From an uncultured Pelagibacteraceae bacterium (lineage in GTDB: Bacteria; Pseudomonadota; Alphaproteobacteria; Pelagibacterales; Pelagibacteraceae), in assembly GCA_902592655.1 (NCBI GenBank), contig CACJFE010000007.1:1-46202 (forward strand): 46,202 bases of DNA, written 5' to 3'. The notes under the pieces are model-generated. The model had not been told where the DNA came from. It saw nothing but the letters and a program-made list of their open reading frames with translations, and ran no database searches. The translations under genes were made by a program, and so were the position numbers. Positions 22,212-30,550 of the stretch are shown one piece after another (the first letter of the stretch is position 1; every line of letters begins with the position of its first letter).

Positions 22212-22919
22212 TTAATAATATTTTTTTATTTCTTTATAAATCTTGTTCTCAATTTCTGTTGTAAATTCATCGTTGCCCTTACCTGGCATTATGGGCTCTA
22301 GAAATGAAATATGAATATCTCCAGAAAATTTCATAAAACTATTTTTTGGCCAGACTTTTCCTGTATTTAATGCGACTGGGATACAGGGTAAATTCAACGC
22401 CTTATAAATTCGACCAACTCCTTTTTTAAAAGGTGGCTGCTCGTCTAATTTTACTCGAGTTCCTTGAGGAAATATTAAAAGTGGTCTTTTACTTTCTTCT
22501 AATTTTTGTTTTATTTTATCAAAAAAATTTAAGTTTTCTTTAGTAGTTGTCTCTCTTATGATTGCTATAGAACCAATCTTTCTCAAATACCAACCAAATA
22601 GAGGTATATTTAAAAGCTCTTTTTTTAAAATAAATATTGGACCATCCAAAGGAATTTGTAACGCAAAGGTTTCAAACATCGATTGGTGCGCTGAAGCAAC
22701 AAAAAAACGATCAACTTTTTTCAAGTTTTCCTCTCCGTGAAAAATTACTTTAGTATTCATTACAAGTTTTAAAATCAAAACAATGTATTTTGCTGATAAT
22801 CTACCAAAAAAAATTGTATATTTATCAGGTAAAACTAAAGTTGGTATCGCTAATATGAATATCAAAATAAGTCCTGAGTAAATAAAAATATTAAAAATTA
22901 AAGACTTGATAAATTGCAT
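22212..22919 (-). CDS. plsC: 1-acyl-sn-glycerol-3-phosphate acyltransferase
   Basis: PlsC makes phosphatidic acid from lysophosphatidic acid at the inner membrane. The 235-residue protein has one or two N-terminal membrane segments (residues ~8-28), the acyltransferase motif SAHQSMFETF in HX4E form, which is common in proteobacteria, and the second motif LLIFPQGTRVKLDEQPPFKK. The start shares one base with the lysA stop (TAATG), so it is the last, coupled gene of the argH-lptM-lysA-plsC run. Confidence 0.9.
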   Translation of the reverse strand: MQFIKSLIFNIFIYSGLILIFILAIPTLVLPDKYTIFFGRLSAKYIVLILKLVMNTKVIFHGEENLKKVDRFFVASAHQSMFETFALQIPLDGPIFILKKELLNIPLFGWYLRKIGSIAIIRETTTKENLNFFDKIKQKLEESKRPLLIFPQGTRVKLDEQPPFKKGVGRIYKALNLPCIPVALNTGKVWPKNSFMKFSGDIHISFLEPIMPGKGNDEFTTEIENKIYKEIKKYY

Positions 22920-24148
22920 TAAGAATTAATCAATTTTTTTAAATTTTGTTTTTTTCTTATATATTTAGATTTATTTTTATTGATTAAAATTTCTGCAATT
23001 AAAGGTCTCGTGTTATAATTTGAAGATAGTGAAGAGCCATAAGCCCCAACATTTGTAATTGCAACAAAGTCATTTTCTTTTATTTTTTGATATTTCTTGT
23101 AAACTCCGAATTTACAAGTGCTTTCACAAATTGGACCAACAAATTCTATTGTACTTTTCATTATGGATGAGTTTTTGGTTATAGGTATAATTTTATGAAA
23201 TGCATCATATAAAGCTGGTCGCATAAAATCATTCATACCGGCATCTAAGATTACAAAGTTTTTATTAAGTCCTCTTTTTATATAATGGATTTTACTGACA
23301 AGTAAGCCTGTATTTCCAATCAAAGATCTACCTGGCTCGAAAATTATTTGACATTTAAGTTTTCTTGCAAAATTATTTACTAATTTTGCGTACATACTTA
23401 AGTTAATCGGTTTTTCTTTATCACTATAATTGATTCCAAAACCTCCGCCCAAATCTACATATTTAATATTCAATTTTAATTCTTTAATTAAATTTTTCAT
23501 TATATTAAGTGTTTTTTTGAATGGTCCGTCATTTAAAATTTGACTCCCTATATGAACACTTAATGCCTCTAGTTTAATATTCTTAAATTTATCCATTTCC
23601 TTAAGAAAAGATTTAAAATTTTTTATTGATAAACCGAACTTGTTATCTGCTTTTCCTGTTGATATATTTTTATGCGTTTTTGCATCTACATTTGGATTTA
23701 GTCTAAAACCTATATCAACTTTTTTCCTTAATCTTTTTGCTAAAGTATTAATTAACTTCGCTTCGCTTTCAGACTCACAGTTTATTAATAAAATTTTTTT
23801 ATTAATTGCAATTTTTAACTCTTCTTCCGATTTGCCTACACCTGAAAAAACAATTTTTTTTGGTTTAATACCAGCTTTCAGAGCTTTTAAAAGTTCTCCA
23901 CCTGATACAACATCAGCTCCAGCTCCAAGTTTTCCTAAAACTCTCAAAATATGTGTATTGCTATTAGATTTTGCAGCAAAACAAACTAAAGGATTAGTCT
24001 TTTTAAAAGTTTTAACAAAATTAGAGTAGTTAGAAATAATTTGATTTTCTGAATAAATATAGAAAGGAGTTTTATTTTTTCTTAAAAAATTTTGTATTGA
24101 TACTCTTTCTAGAAATAAATTTTTGCCTACGTACTTTAAATTTTGCAT
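22919..24148 (-). CDS. lysA: Diaminopimelate decarboxylase
   Basis: LysA decarboxylates meso-diaminopimelate to lysine. The 409-residue fold-III PLP enzyme has Lys60 in CFAAKSNSN for PLP, VVSGGELLKALKAG, LSVHIGSQI, VDLGGGFGINY, EPGRSLIGNTG and the active-site Cys region GPICESTCKFG. It follows the small lipoprotein gene by 4 bases and overlaps plsC by 1. The lptM-lysA pairing is conserved across many proteobacteria. Confidence 0.95.
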   Translation of the reverse strand: MQNLKYVGKNLFLERVSIQNFLRKNKTPFYIYSENQIISNYSNFVKTFKKTNPLVCFAAKSNSNTHILRVLGKLGAGADVVSGGELLKALKAGIKPKKIVFSGVGKSEEELKIAINKKILLINCESESEAKLINTLAKRLRKKVDIGFRLNPNVDAKTHKNISTGKADNKFGLSIKNFKSFLKEMDKFKNIKLEALSVHIGSQILNDGPFKKTLNIMKNLIKELKLNIKYVDLGGGFGINYSDKEKPINLSMYAKLVNNFARKLKCQIIFEPGRSLIGNTGLLVSKIHYIKRGLNKNFVILDAGMNDFMRPALYDAFHKIIPITKNSSIMKSTIEFVGPICESTCKFGVYKKYQKIKENDFVAITNVGAYGSSLSSNYNTRPLIAEILINKNKSKYIRKKQNLKKLINS

Positions 24149-24152
24149 AAAA

Positions 24153-24263
24153 TTATAATACTACTTTTGTCTGATTAAATTTTCCTTGATATTTAGGTTC
24201 TGATTTCTTCCCACATCCTGACAGCAATAAAATTATTATACAGATTGGTACTAATATTTTCAT
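24153..24263 (-). CDS. lptM: Tiny lipoprotein, LptM/LppL-like
   Basis: This 36-residue gene starts at 24263 with an ATGA overlap with the argH stop and ends 4 bases before lysA. It encodes MKILVPICIIILLLSGCGKK and a 16-residue polar tail. The lipobox is L-S-G-C with the lipidated Cys17. In many proteobacteria a small lipoprotein (LptM, formerly YifL; LppL in Pseudomonas) sits directly before lysA, and in E. coli LptM helps mature the LPS translocon LptD. Position and size fit that family. The usual glycine-leucine-proline stretch after the Cys is not conserved here, so the function is inferred from context. Confidence 0.82.
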   Translation of the reverse strand: MKILVPICIIILLLSGCGKKSEPKYQGKFNQTKVVL

Positions 24264-25642
24264 TTCATTTCCTTTTTATATTTTCTAATCATCATTTTAA
24301 CATTTGCAATAGAAGTGCCCCCATATGATCTTTTTGAGTTCATTGAATTGTTTACGTCAAATATCTTTAATACTTTCTTATCTATATTTTTGTAAATTTT
24401 CATAATTTCTTTCAAAGATAAATCAATTAACAATTTATTTTTTTTTTCAGCATAATTTACTAATTTTGCTGAAATTACATAAGCCTCTCTAAAGGTAAGC
24501 TTTTTTTCTTTTACAAGATAATCAGCAAAATCAGTAGCCGTTGTATAACCCTCATTAGCCATCTTCAGCATACTTTTCTTATTCGGTTTGACTGAATTGA
24601 TCAATTCAATGCTTAAAATTAACGAATCATTTAAAGCGTCATATCCATCGAAGACAAGTTTTTTGTCATCTTGAAGATCTTTAAAATAGGACATTGGAAG
24701 TCCTTTCATTATGGTAAGTATTGAATTTAGATTACCGTAGTTTAAACTAACTCTACCCCTGATTAATTCGGCGGGATCGGGATTTTTTTTTTGTGGCATA
24801 ATTGATGAGCCTGTTAACATGCTGTCGTCAAATGAAATCAAATTAAATGCGTTTGAATTATAAATTATAAAATCTTCGGCTAGTCTTGATAAATGCATTG
24901 CACATAAAGCAGAAGCATATAAAAAATCTACTGCAAAATCTCTGTCGGCAACCGAGTCTATTGAATTATTAGTTGGTTTTTTAAAACCAAGTTGTTTTGA
25001 AGTATAATTTCTATCTATTTTATAAGAAGTACCAGCAAGTGCAGCTGAACCTAACGGGCACTCATCTAAAAGTTTAATGTTATTTTCAAATCTTTTTATG
25101 TCTCTTTTAAACATTTCAAAATAAGAGAGCAAATAATGTGCAAATGAAATAGGTTGGGCGTTTTTAAGATGTGTTAAGCCAGGCATTACAGTATCAACAT
25201 TTTTCTCTGCTTTTTTTAACAAAATTTTCATCAAAGAAATAATGTTACCAATAGTTTCTCTTGATGATTTTTTTATCCATAGTTTGAAATCTGTAACGAC
25301 TTGATCATTTCTTGATCTGGCTGTGTGTAAAAAGCCTGCCGTGGGACCAATTAATTCGTATAATTTTTTTTCTATATTTAAATGAATATCCTCAAATTTA
25401 TCTTGAAATTTAAAATTTCCTTTCTCAATCTGCGATTTTATTTTTTTAAGCCCATTGATAATTTTAGCTCCTTCGTTACTAGATATTATTTTTTGTTTAA
25501 CTAACATTTTGGTATGTACAATAGACGCAGTTATGTCTTGCTCATATAGTCTTTTATCTACACCAATAGATGAGCCTATTTTTTGAAAAGAGACTGATGT
25601 CTTTTCTTTAAGTCTATTTGCCCAAACAGTTTTATTTTTCAT
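24260..25642 (-). CDS. argH: Argininosuccinate lyase
   Basis: ArgH splits argininosuccinate into arginine and fumarate. The 460-residue protein belongs to the fumarase/aspartase superfamily with HTARSRNDQVVTDFKLW, GLTHLKNAQPISFAHYLLSY, and the superfamily signature GSSIMPQKKNPDPAEL. It is the first gene of a four-gene run and is divergent from the TlpA-like gene with only 30 bases between start codons. The tlpA/argH-lptM-lysA layout is a known alphaproteobacterial order. Confidence 0.96.
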   Translation of the reverse strand: MKNKTVWANRLKEKTSVSFQKIGSSIGVDKRLYEQDITASIVHTKMLVKQKIISSNEGAKIINGLKKIKSQIEKGNFKFQDKFEDIHLNIEKKLYELIGPTAGFLHTARSRNDQVVTDFKLWIKKSSRETIGNIISLMKILLKKAEKNVDTVMPGLTHLKNAQPISFAHYLLSYFEMFKRDIKRFENNIKLLDECPLGSAALAGTSYKIDRNYTSKQLGFKKPTNNSIDSVADRDFAVDFLYASALCAMHLSRLAEDFIIYNSNAFNLISFDDSMLTGSSIMPQKKNPDPAELIRGRVSLNYGNLNSILTIMKGLPMSYFKDLQDDKKLVFDGYDALNDSLILSIELINSVKPNKKSMLKMANEGYTTATDFADYLVKEKKLTFREAYVISAKLVNYAEKKNKLLIDLSLKEIMKIYKNIDKKVLKIFDVNNSMNSKRSYGGTSIANVKMMIRKYKKEMK

Positions 25643-25672
25643 TTTACTATGTTATTTACAATTTAAATTAAT

Positions 25673-26200
25673 ATGAAAATTAGTAAATCTTTTAAAATCT
25701 ATATTCACATAATAGTTTTATCTCTCCTTAGTCAAAATCTAATTGGAGCCGAAGATTTTTCAAAAAACGTTGTTATCCATGAAAAACCTGTAATTATTAG
25801 CGAACTAAAATTTAAAGACGCAAATCTTCAAGATGTTGATTTAAGCAACAAAAGAGGCAAGATAATGATAATAAATTTCTGGGCTACTTGGTGTGCGCCA
25901 TGTAAAAAAGAAATGCCTTCTTTAGAGAAACTAAGCGTTATGTTGCCAGAAATTGATATTTTTGCAGTAAACATGGAAAAGCCAAATAATTTAAAAATAG
26001 ATAAATTCTTAAAAGATATTGGAGTAAAAAAATTGAAAACTTACTATGATCCAGAATTAAGATTAGTTAAAGAATTCAGATTAAGAGGTTTACCCACAAG
26101 TATACTTATTGATAAAGAGGGAAAAGAATTTGGAAAAGTTATTGGTGAAATAAATTTTGCTAGTGATGAATTTATAAATTTATTAAAAAAATATATTTAG
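25673..26200 (+). CDS. TlpA/CcmG-like thiol:disulfide oxidoreductase
   Basis: The 175-residue protein has an N-terminal hydrophobic signal or anchor (IYIHIIVLSLLSQNLIGAED) and a thioredoxin fold with the active site FWATWCAPCKKEMPSL (Cys74, Cys77), the cis-proline region LRGLPTSILIDKEG and a C-terminal helix. TlpA and CcmG proteins reduce periplasmic thiols for cytochrome oxidase or cytochrome c assembly. The tlpA-argH divergent pairing supports a TlpA role. The last 4 bases overlap the convergent HIG1 gene. Confidence 0.9.
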   Translation: MKISKSFKIYIHIIVLSLLSQNLIGAEDFSKNVVIHEKPVIISELKFKDANLQDVDLSNKRGKIMIINFWATWCAPCKKEMPSLEKLSVMLPEIDIFAVNMEKPNNLKIDKFLKDIGVKKLKTYYDPELRLVKEFRLRGLPTSILIDKEGKEFGKVIGEINFASDEFINLLKKYI

Positions 26201-26397
26201 TCTTTAAAAAAATAAGCAAGTAAAACTAAAACTATAATAGCAATAAACTGCAATAAGACCCTTAACTGCATCAGTTTATTTGAATATTTTTTACTAGTAC
26301 TTCCACCCTTAAATAAAGTATAAATACCCAGAATCAAAACTATGGCTACTGCACCTAATAAAGAAAATCCAATAAAGTTAAATAAAATCTCTGACAT
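26197..26397 (-). CDS. HIG1-domain two-helix membrane protein
   Basis: The 66-residue protein has two membrane helices (about residues 7-27 and 46-64) joined by a basic loop with SKKYSNKLMQLRVLLQ. The arrangement and the RVLLQ part of the loop-helix junction match the HIG1 family, which associates with cytochrome oxidase and respiratory supercomplexes in mitochondria and alphaproteobacteria. It stands convergent to the TlpA-like gene, whose family serves oxidase assembly. Only 15 bases separate its start from the divergent hydrolase start. Family call is by pattern, not by search. Confidence 0.72.
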   Translation of the reverse strand: MSEILFNFIGFSLLGAVAIVLILGIYTLFKGGSTSKKYSNKLMQLRVLLQFIAIIVLVLLAYFFKD

Positions 26398-26412
26398 TAA
26401 TAATTTCTGTAT

Positions 26413-27069
26413 ATGACCTTTTCGTTAAATACAATTATTTTAGATCCACTATCTAAAGAAAAACCTAAAAACGCTGTAATACTTTGCCACGGATATGGTG
26501 GAGATGGAAAAGATATATCAATTTTAGCAAGTTATTGGAGAGCGCACTTGCCTGAAACAGTATTTATATGTCCGGATGCACCAGAAAAATGTGCAGCAAG
26601 TCCTACAGGCTATCAATGGTTTGATTTAATGGATCAAACTCCGGAGCAAATATTATCCAAATCTTTGGTAGCTGAGAATAAATTAAATAAATTAATAGAT
26701 GAGGTTAAAGAAAAATTCAAAATAAAAGCTGAAGAAATTATAATTGGAGGTTTTAGTCAAGGTTGTATGATTACATTGCAAACTGGAATAAAAAGAAAAG
26801 ACAGCATCAATTCTATTATCGGTTACTCGGGAAGAATAATTAATACAGATCACTTATCAAAAAATATTGCATCAAAACCTAATATAATCTTGATGCATGG
26901 AGATTTAGATCAAGTAGTTACTATCGAGTCGTATTTGGAAGCTAAAGAGTTTTTTAACAAAAATAATTACCATATTGAAAGTAAAATTTTTAAAAATTGT
27001 GAACATCGTATTCCTACAGAAGGGTCAAGTTTGGGCCTACAATTCATAAAAAAACATTTTAATTTATAA
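26413..27069 (+). CDS. Carboxylesterase/phospholipase family hydrolase
   Basis: This 218-residue alpha/beta hydrolase resembles the phospholipase/carboxylesterase group (YpfH/acyl-protein thioesterase-like). Nucleophile Ser115 is in GGFSQGCM, Asp166 in HGDLDQVV and His198 in CEHRIP. The N-terminal AVILCHGYGGDGKDI forms the oxyanion region. No signal peptide is seen, so it should be cytoplasmic. The substrate cannot be read from the sequence. Confidence 0.88.
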   Translation: MTFSLNTIILDPLSKEKPKNAVILCHGYGGDGKDISILASYWRAHLPETVFICPDAPEKCAASPTGYQWFDLMDQTPEQILSKSLVAENKLNKLIDEVKEKFKIKAEEIIIGGFSQGCMITLQTGIKRKDSINSIIGYSGRIINTDHLSKNIASKPNIILMHGDLDQVVTIESYLEAKEFFNKNNYHIESKIFKNCEHRIPTEGSSLGLQFIKKHFNL

Positions 27070-27130
27070 ATATTATAGCTGCAACATAATTATAACTTGA
27101 TAAAATTTTTTGTATCAGTTAGCTTTAAGT

Positions 27131-27700
27131 ATGATTATATCTTCAGCTGACAAAGTACCGCTAGAAAAATGTCCAGCATTAGTTCTTAATGCAGACTTTA
27201 GACCACTTAGCTACTACCCTTTATCAATTTGGTGTTGGCAAGATGCAGTCAAATCCGTTTTTTTAGACAGAGTAAGCATAGTATCAAACTATAAAAGAAA
27301 AATTAGAAGTCCATCTTTTGAAATGAATTTACCGAGCGTAATTGCTTTAAAAAATTTTATACAACCATCAAAAAATCCAAATTTCACAAGATTTAATGTT
27401 TTTTTAAGAGACAAGTTCACTTGTCAGTACTGCGGAGATAAAAAAGATTTAACTTTTGATCACCTTCTTCCAAAATCCAAAGGCGGTCTAACAGATTGGA
27501 ATAACGTAGTAACAGCTTGCTCAAGTTGTAATGTTAAAAAGGGTGGAAAACTTTATAAGGACTGCGACTTAAGATTGGCTAATAAACCTTACGCCCCAAC
27601 CGTAGAAGACTTACACAGAAATGGTAGAAATTTTCCACCTAATTTTTTACACGAAAGCTGGATGGATTATTTATATTGGGATATCGAATTAGAACCGTAA
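27131..27700 (+). CDS. HNH endonuclease family protein
   Basis: From the ATG at 27131 this is a 189-residue protein with an HNH core: Cys98-x2-Cys101 (FTCQYCG), FDHLLPKSKGG with Asp110-His111, WNNVV, and a second zinc pair at Cys130/Cys133 (TACSSCNVKKG). The N-terminal region (ALVLNADFRPLSYYPLSIW, WQDAVKSVFLDRV) is typical of a widespread stand-alone HNH family in proteobacteria. A TTG at 27110 could add 7 residues. It is chromosomal and flanked by housekeeping genes, with no sign of an intron or mobile element. The biological role is unknown. Confidence 0.88.
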   Translation: MIISSADKVPLEKCPALVLNADFRPLSYYPLSIWCWQDAVKSVFLDRVSIVSNYKRKIRSPSFEMNLPSVIALKNFIQPSKNPNFTRFNVFLRDKFTCQYCGDKKDLTFDHLLPKSKGGLTDWNNVVTACSSCNVKKGGKLYKDCDLRLANKPYAPTVEDLHRNGRNFPPNFLHESWMDYLYWDIELEP

Positions 27701-28234
27701 TTAAATTTTTTCAGAAATAGTGATAGCTATTCTTGATGAAGTTTTGATAACTTTATCTAATACTCCAAATAAACCTTTTTTTGTTGCACCATTGTCATAA
27801 GCGATATCTTTATGATCGAGTTCATCCTGTCTAAATTTCATAATTTTCTTTTTTAACTCTTCCTCATCTTTTCCAAGTTTATATGTTTGGTCTTTGTAAT
27901 GGCCATCGATTACCTCTTCAACTGAAGCAGTACATAACATAGCCGCTTTCTCACCGAGCATCGCTGTTCCAAAACCTAAAGTAACTCCCATTAAATCCCA
28001 TAGAGGCAAAAGTTTAGTTGGTTGAATATTTCTCTTTCTAATTTCGTTGTCAAAGTATTCGTAATGCTCTCTTTCATGCTCCTTCATTTCTTCAATCTTT
28101 CTTTTTAAAGAAGCATTTTGTTTGAAAGTCTTTAGAGCAAGTAGCTGACCTTCGTAAATTTTAATAGCACCGCGTTCTCCAGCATGATCTACTCTTATAA
28201 TTTCTTCTAAAGTTTTTTTATTAGTTTTTTCCAT
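27701..28234 (-). CDS. coq7: Demethoxyubiquinone hydroxylase Coq7
   Basis: Coq7 is the diiron monooxygenase for the penultimate step of ubiquinone synthesis. The 177-residue protein has the two duplicated metal-binding repeats: RVDHAGERGAIKIYEGQL and MKEHEREHYEYFD, then ASVEEVIDGHYKDQ and FRQDELDHKDIA, with the Glu/His ligands visible. It overlaps the dsbB end by 14 bases, and its stop abuts that of the convergent HNH gene. Confidence 0.94.
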   Translation of the reverse strand: MEKTNKKTLEEIIRVDHAGERGAIKIYEGQLLALKTFKQNASLKRKIEEMKEHEREHYEYFDNEIRKRNIQPTKLLPLWDLMGVTLGFGTAMLGEKAAMLCTASVEEVIDGHYKDQTYKLGKDEEELKKKIMKFRQDELDHKDIAYDNGATKKGLFGVLDKVIKTSSRIAITISEKI

Positions 28235-28703
28235 AATTTTTAATTACTTTAATCATAATACCACTTAACAATATCGATATAAGTGTATTTATTGTAGCAA
28301 GGGAAAGTCCTAAAAACGTAAAAGTCACATCTTTACAGCTGATTGGAGTTTTATTTTGTAGTTGTTTTAATAAATCTTCTTTAGACATATCCCCATTAGA
28401 TGAACCCAAATCGCATACAAAAGACTCACTAAAAAAACCTTGTTCAATCCCTACATGGTAAAAAGAAACTGCAAAACCAAAAATAAAAAACAATAGTACA
28501 ATACCAGCAATCAATTTTTCAAATTTATTAATTATAAATATTAACGAGATAAGTATTAAAGACGCTAAATAAGGAATTCTCTCAATCAGGCATAAATTAC
28601 AAGGTTCATGTCCTAAAATATATTGAATGAAATAAGCTATAGCCAAAGATAAAAAACTTAAAACTAATATACTGTTTAAAATTAACTTATTATTACTCAA
28701 CAT
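28221..28703 (-). CDS. dsbB: Disulfide bond formation protein DsbB family
   Basis: DsbB reoxidises DsbA with quinone. From the ATG at 28703 the protein has 160 residues and four membrane helices. The first periplasmic loop has EPCNLCLIERIPY (Cys35, Cys38). The second has Cys97 (SFVCDLG) and Cys123 (PISCKD). The start is set by the TAATG overlap with the upstream YqaA-type gene; a longer frame to 28769 would lie inside that gene. The neighbouring coq7 gene makes the quinone pool it would use. Confidence 0.88.
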   Translation of the reverse strand: MLSNNKLILNSILVLSFLSLAIAYFIQYILGHEPCNLCLIERIPYLASLILISLIFIINKFEKLIAGIVLLFFIFGFAVSFYHVGIEQGFFSESFVCDLGSSNGDMSKEDLLKQLQNKTPISCKDVTFTFLGLSLATINTLISILLSGIMIKVIKNYGKN

Positions 28704-29302
28704 TAGGTGAAAATTATATAAAGGACGACGGCTAAAACCACAATAAAAATTCCAGTTAAAGTAAACCATAGCGCACCTTTTTTCTCGATGAAATCACCAA
28801 ATTTTTTCCCAAAAAGAAATGTTAAATAAGAGACTAAGAAAAATCTTAGTCCTCTAGTAAATAAACATATAAAGAAAAATACTGGAAGATTATAGGCGAT
28901 CACTCCACTGGTAATAGTAAAAACTTTAAAAGGAAGAGGGGTAAAACCAGCTAAGAACATAATTCCAAGCCAAGCTAAAAAACCACCTTTTGTAGACATC
29001 TTATCTTGCATCTCAAAAACTTTTTCTTCGTATCCATAAAATTCAATGATGACCATCGAAGCATCTAAAAAGAAAACCCCTAACATATATCCAAATAATC
29101 CACCTAAAACAGAGCCGGTCGTAGCGATAAGAAATATCTTAAGATAATCTTCTCTTTTTGCTACTACCATTGGAACAATCATTAAATCAGGTGGGACTGG
29201 AAAAAAGAAACTTTCGATAAATGCTACAAAACCTAATAAAGGCTTTGAAAATTTATGTCTAGCAAGCTCAACACATCTATCGTATAATTTTTTTAAAATC
29301 AT
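28703..29302 (-). CDS. YqaA-type DedA/SNARE-associated membrane protein
   Basis: The protein from ATG 29302 has 199 residues, beginning MILKKLYDRCVELARHKFSK. Membrane segments include FVAFIESFFFPVPPDLMIVP and FLAWLGIMFLAGFTPLPFKV, with a final C-terminal helix. The E-x-FFFPVPPD motif and the F-TPLP-K-F motif mark the DedA/VTT (SNARE-associated) superfamily, YqaA branch, thought to scramble or move lipids or ions. A longer frame reaches 29362 but its extra 20 residues look unlike the family. Its start codon overlaps the start codon of the plus-strand gene at 29301. Confidence 0.85.
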   Translation of the reverse strand: MILKKLYDRCVELARHKFSKPLLGFVAFIESFFFPVPPDLMIVPMVVAKREDYLKIFLIATTGSVLGGLFGYMLGVFFLDASMVIIEFYGYEEKVFEMQDKMSTKGGFLAWLGIMFLAGFTPLPFKVFTITSGVIAYNLPVFFFICLFTRGLRFFLVSYLTFLFGKKFGDFIEKKGALWFTLTGIFIVVLAVVLYIIFT

Positions 29303-29486
29303 GAATTTAAAATGCACAATCCTAAGGTATCTGGCAAGTTTAATATTATCTACAGTTGCCATTTATTCAATCGTTATAGTTGCAGGAATTTTTGGTGCTG
29401 ATTACGGATTTTCGCCGGAAGGAACATTTATTATTTGGATATTAATGGCTATCTTAATTAATCAAAGTGTAACCTGGAAAAAGTAA
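29301..29486 (+). CDS. Small two-helix membrane protein, unknown
   Basis: This 61-residue frame has a short basic start (MNLKCTILRYLAS), a helix around LILSTVAIYSIVIVAGIFGA and a second helix at about residues 42-56 (TFIIWILMAILINQSV), ending in WKK. It ends directly against the start of the winged-helix gene with no base between, which supports it as real. Its ATG overlaps the divergent YqaA-type start as CATG. I do not recognise the family. Confidence 0.6.
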   Translation: MNLKCTILRYLASLILSTVAIYSIVIVAGIFGADYGFSPEGTFIIWILMAILINQSVTWKK

Positions 29487-30536
29487 ATGTCTAAGCCAGT
29501 AGATCTAAAAACTGTAAACATTTTCGAGCCTTTAAAAAAAAAACCGTCTTTTGAAAACAAAATTTTTAATACATTAAATTCTGACCAAGTTTACGACGTC
29601 TTATCTAAAAATTCTAATGAAACAGTATCTTTGTGGTTCAAGTTACAGCAATCATGGTGCAATAATGCTTATAGTACCTTTAAAGATTACGATAGTTATT
29701 TAGTTTTAGTTTATTTAGTAAATCAAGTATTTCAAAAATATTCAGATCGTTTTCAATATCTTTCATTTCAGGAATTTTATGAAAAAAACGAATTAAATAT
29801 TGATAAGATTAACCTAATTGAGATTTCAAAAGAGCTTAATATTCCTAAAGAAACAATAAGAAGAAAAGTTAATTTTTTGCAAAGTCAAAATATAATTTTT
29901 AGAAAAGGGAAAACTATTATTTTTAATAACTCAATAAATCGAGTGCAAAAACCATCTAATTCAAAAATAATGATGGCGAATTTCCTAGAAAAAACCAGCA
30001 CCATCCTTGGGAAAGAAGACTGGTTTGGAAGATCATTCACAAAAGAAGAAATTGAGAAATTTATAGACACTTACTTTACTATATGTTGGCAACATTGGCT
30101 AAGGCTTCAGATTCCCTTTTTAGTAAGACACAGAACTTTTTTTGGTGATTTAGAAACGTGGAATGTTTGGGGTGCTATTGGTATCTCACAATTTACCGAT
30201 TATTCAAAACAAGTAAAAGGCAGAGTTGTTGAAGATCCGAGAACTTACGCTGACTTATATTTGCATCTTTTAAGGCATACTCCCAAAAATGGAATAAACG
30301 CCTCTTCTATTTCAGAAATTTCAACAATACCAAGAGCCACAGTCATTAGAAAATTAAAGTATCTTACAAAAGAAAAGTTAGTAACGAAAAATAAAAAGCT
30401 AGAATATATACTTTTACCATCTCCCAAAAATATCAAATCTTTTGAAGAAAACTACATGCATAATCAAAAGCATAAAGCTGTTTTCGTAACTACAATTTTC
30501 GACCTCATGAAAAACTCTCCCTTTAAAGTAGAATAG
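29487..30536 (+). CDS. Tandem winged-helix DNA-binding protein, unknown regulator
   Basis: The 349-residue protein has two candidate winged-helix units. Unit one, about 107-147, reads LIEISKELNIPKETIRRKVN with a following wing (NIIFRKGKTIIF). Unit two, about 265-312, reads SSISEISTIPRATVIRKLKY then a wing (LVTKNKKLEYILL). Both have the helix-turn-helix spacing and end the recognition helix with RRKV or IRKL. The middle part (about 180-255) is rich in aromatic residues (WFGRSF, ICWQHWLRLQIP, ETWNVWGAIG) and may bind a ligand or act in dimerisation. It stands 14 bases before the BASS transporter. No named family is recognised. Confidence 0.72.
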   Translation: MSKPVDLKTVNIFEPLKKKPSFENKIFNTLNSDQVYDVLSKNSNETVSLWFKLQQSWCNNAYSTFKDYDSYLVLVYLVNQVFQKYSDRFQYLSFQEFYEKNELNIDKINLIEISKELNIPKETIRRKVNFLQSQNIIFRKGKTIIFNNSINRVQKPSNSKIMMANFLEKTSTILGKEDWFGRSFTKEEIEKFIDTYFTICWQHWLRLQIPFLVRHRTFFGDLETWNVWGAIGISQFTDYSKQVKGRVVEDPRTYADLYLHLLRHTPKNGINASSISEISTIPRATVIRKLKYLTKEKLVTKNKKLEYILLPSPKNIKSFEENYMHNQKHKAVFVTTIFDLMKNSPFKVE

Positions 30537-30550
30537 GAACTTATAAAATT

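Noticed and set aside
22212-22919. Glu in place of Asp in the PlsC HX4D motif as a sign of inactivity
   Set aside because: HX4E forms (HQS-x-x-E) are common in proteobacterial PlsC and the second motif is intact.
27131-27700. HNH gene as a homing endonuclease or mobile element
   Set aside because: It is flanked by intact housekeeping genes, with no interrupted host gene, repeats or intron structure, and belongs to a common stand-alone family.
28703-28769. Longer DsbB start at 28769
   Set aside because: The added residues lie inside the upstream membrane-protein gene and are not hydrophobic-signal-like; the TAATG junction at 28703 fits better.
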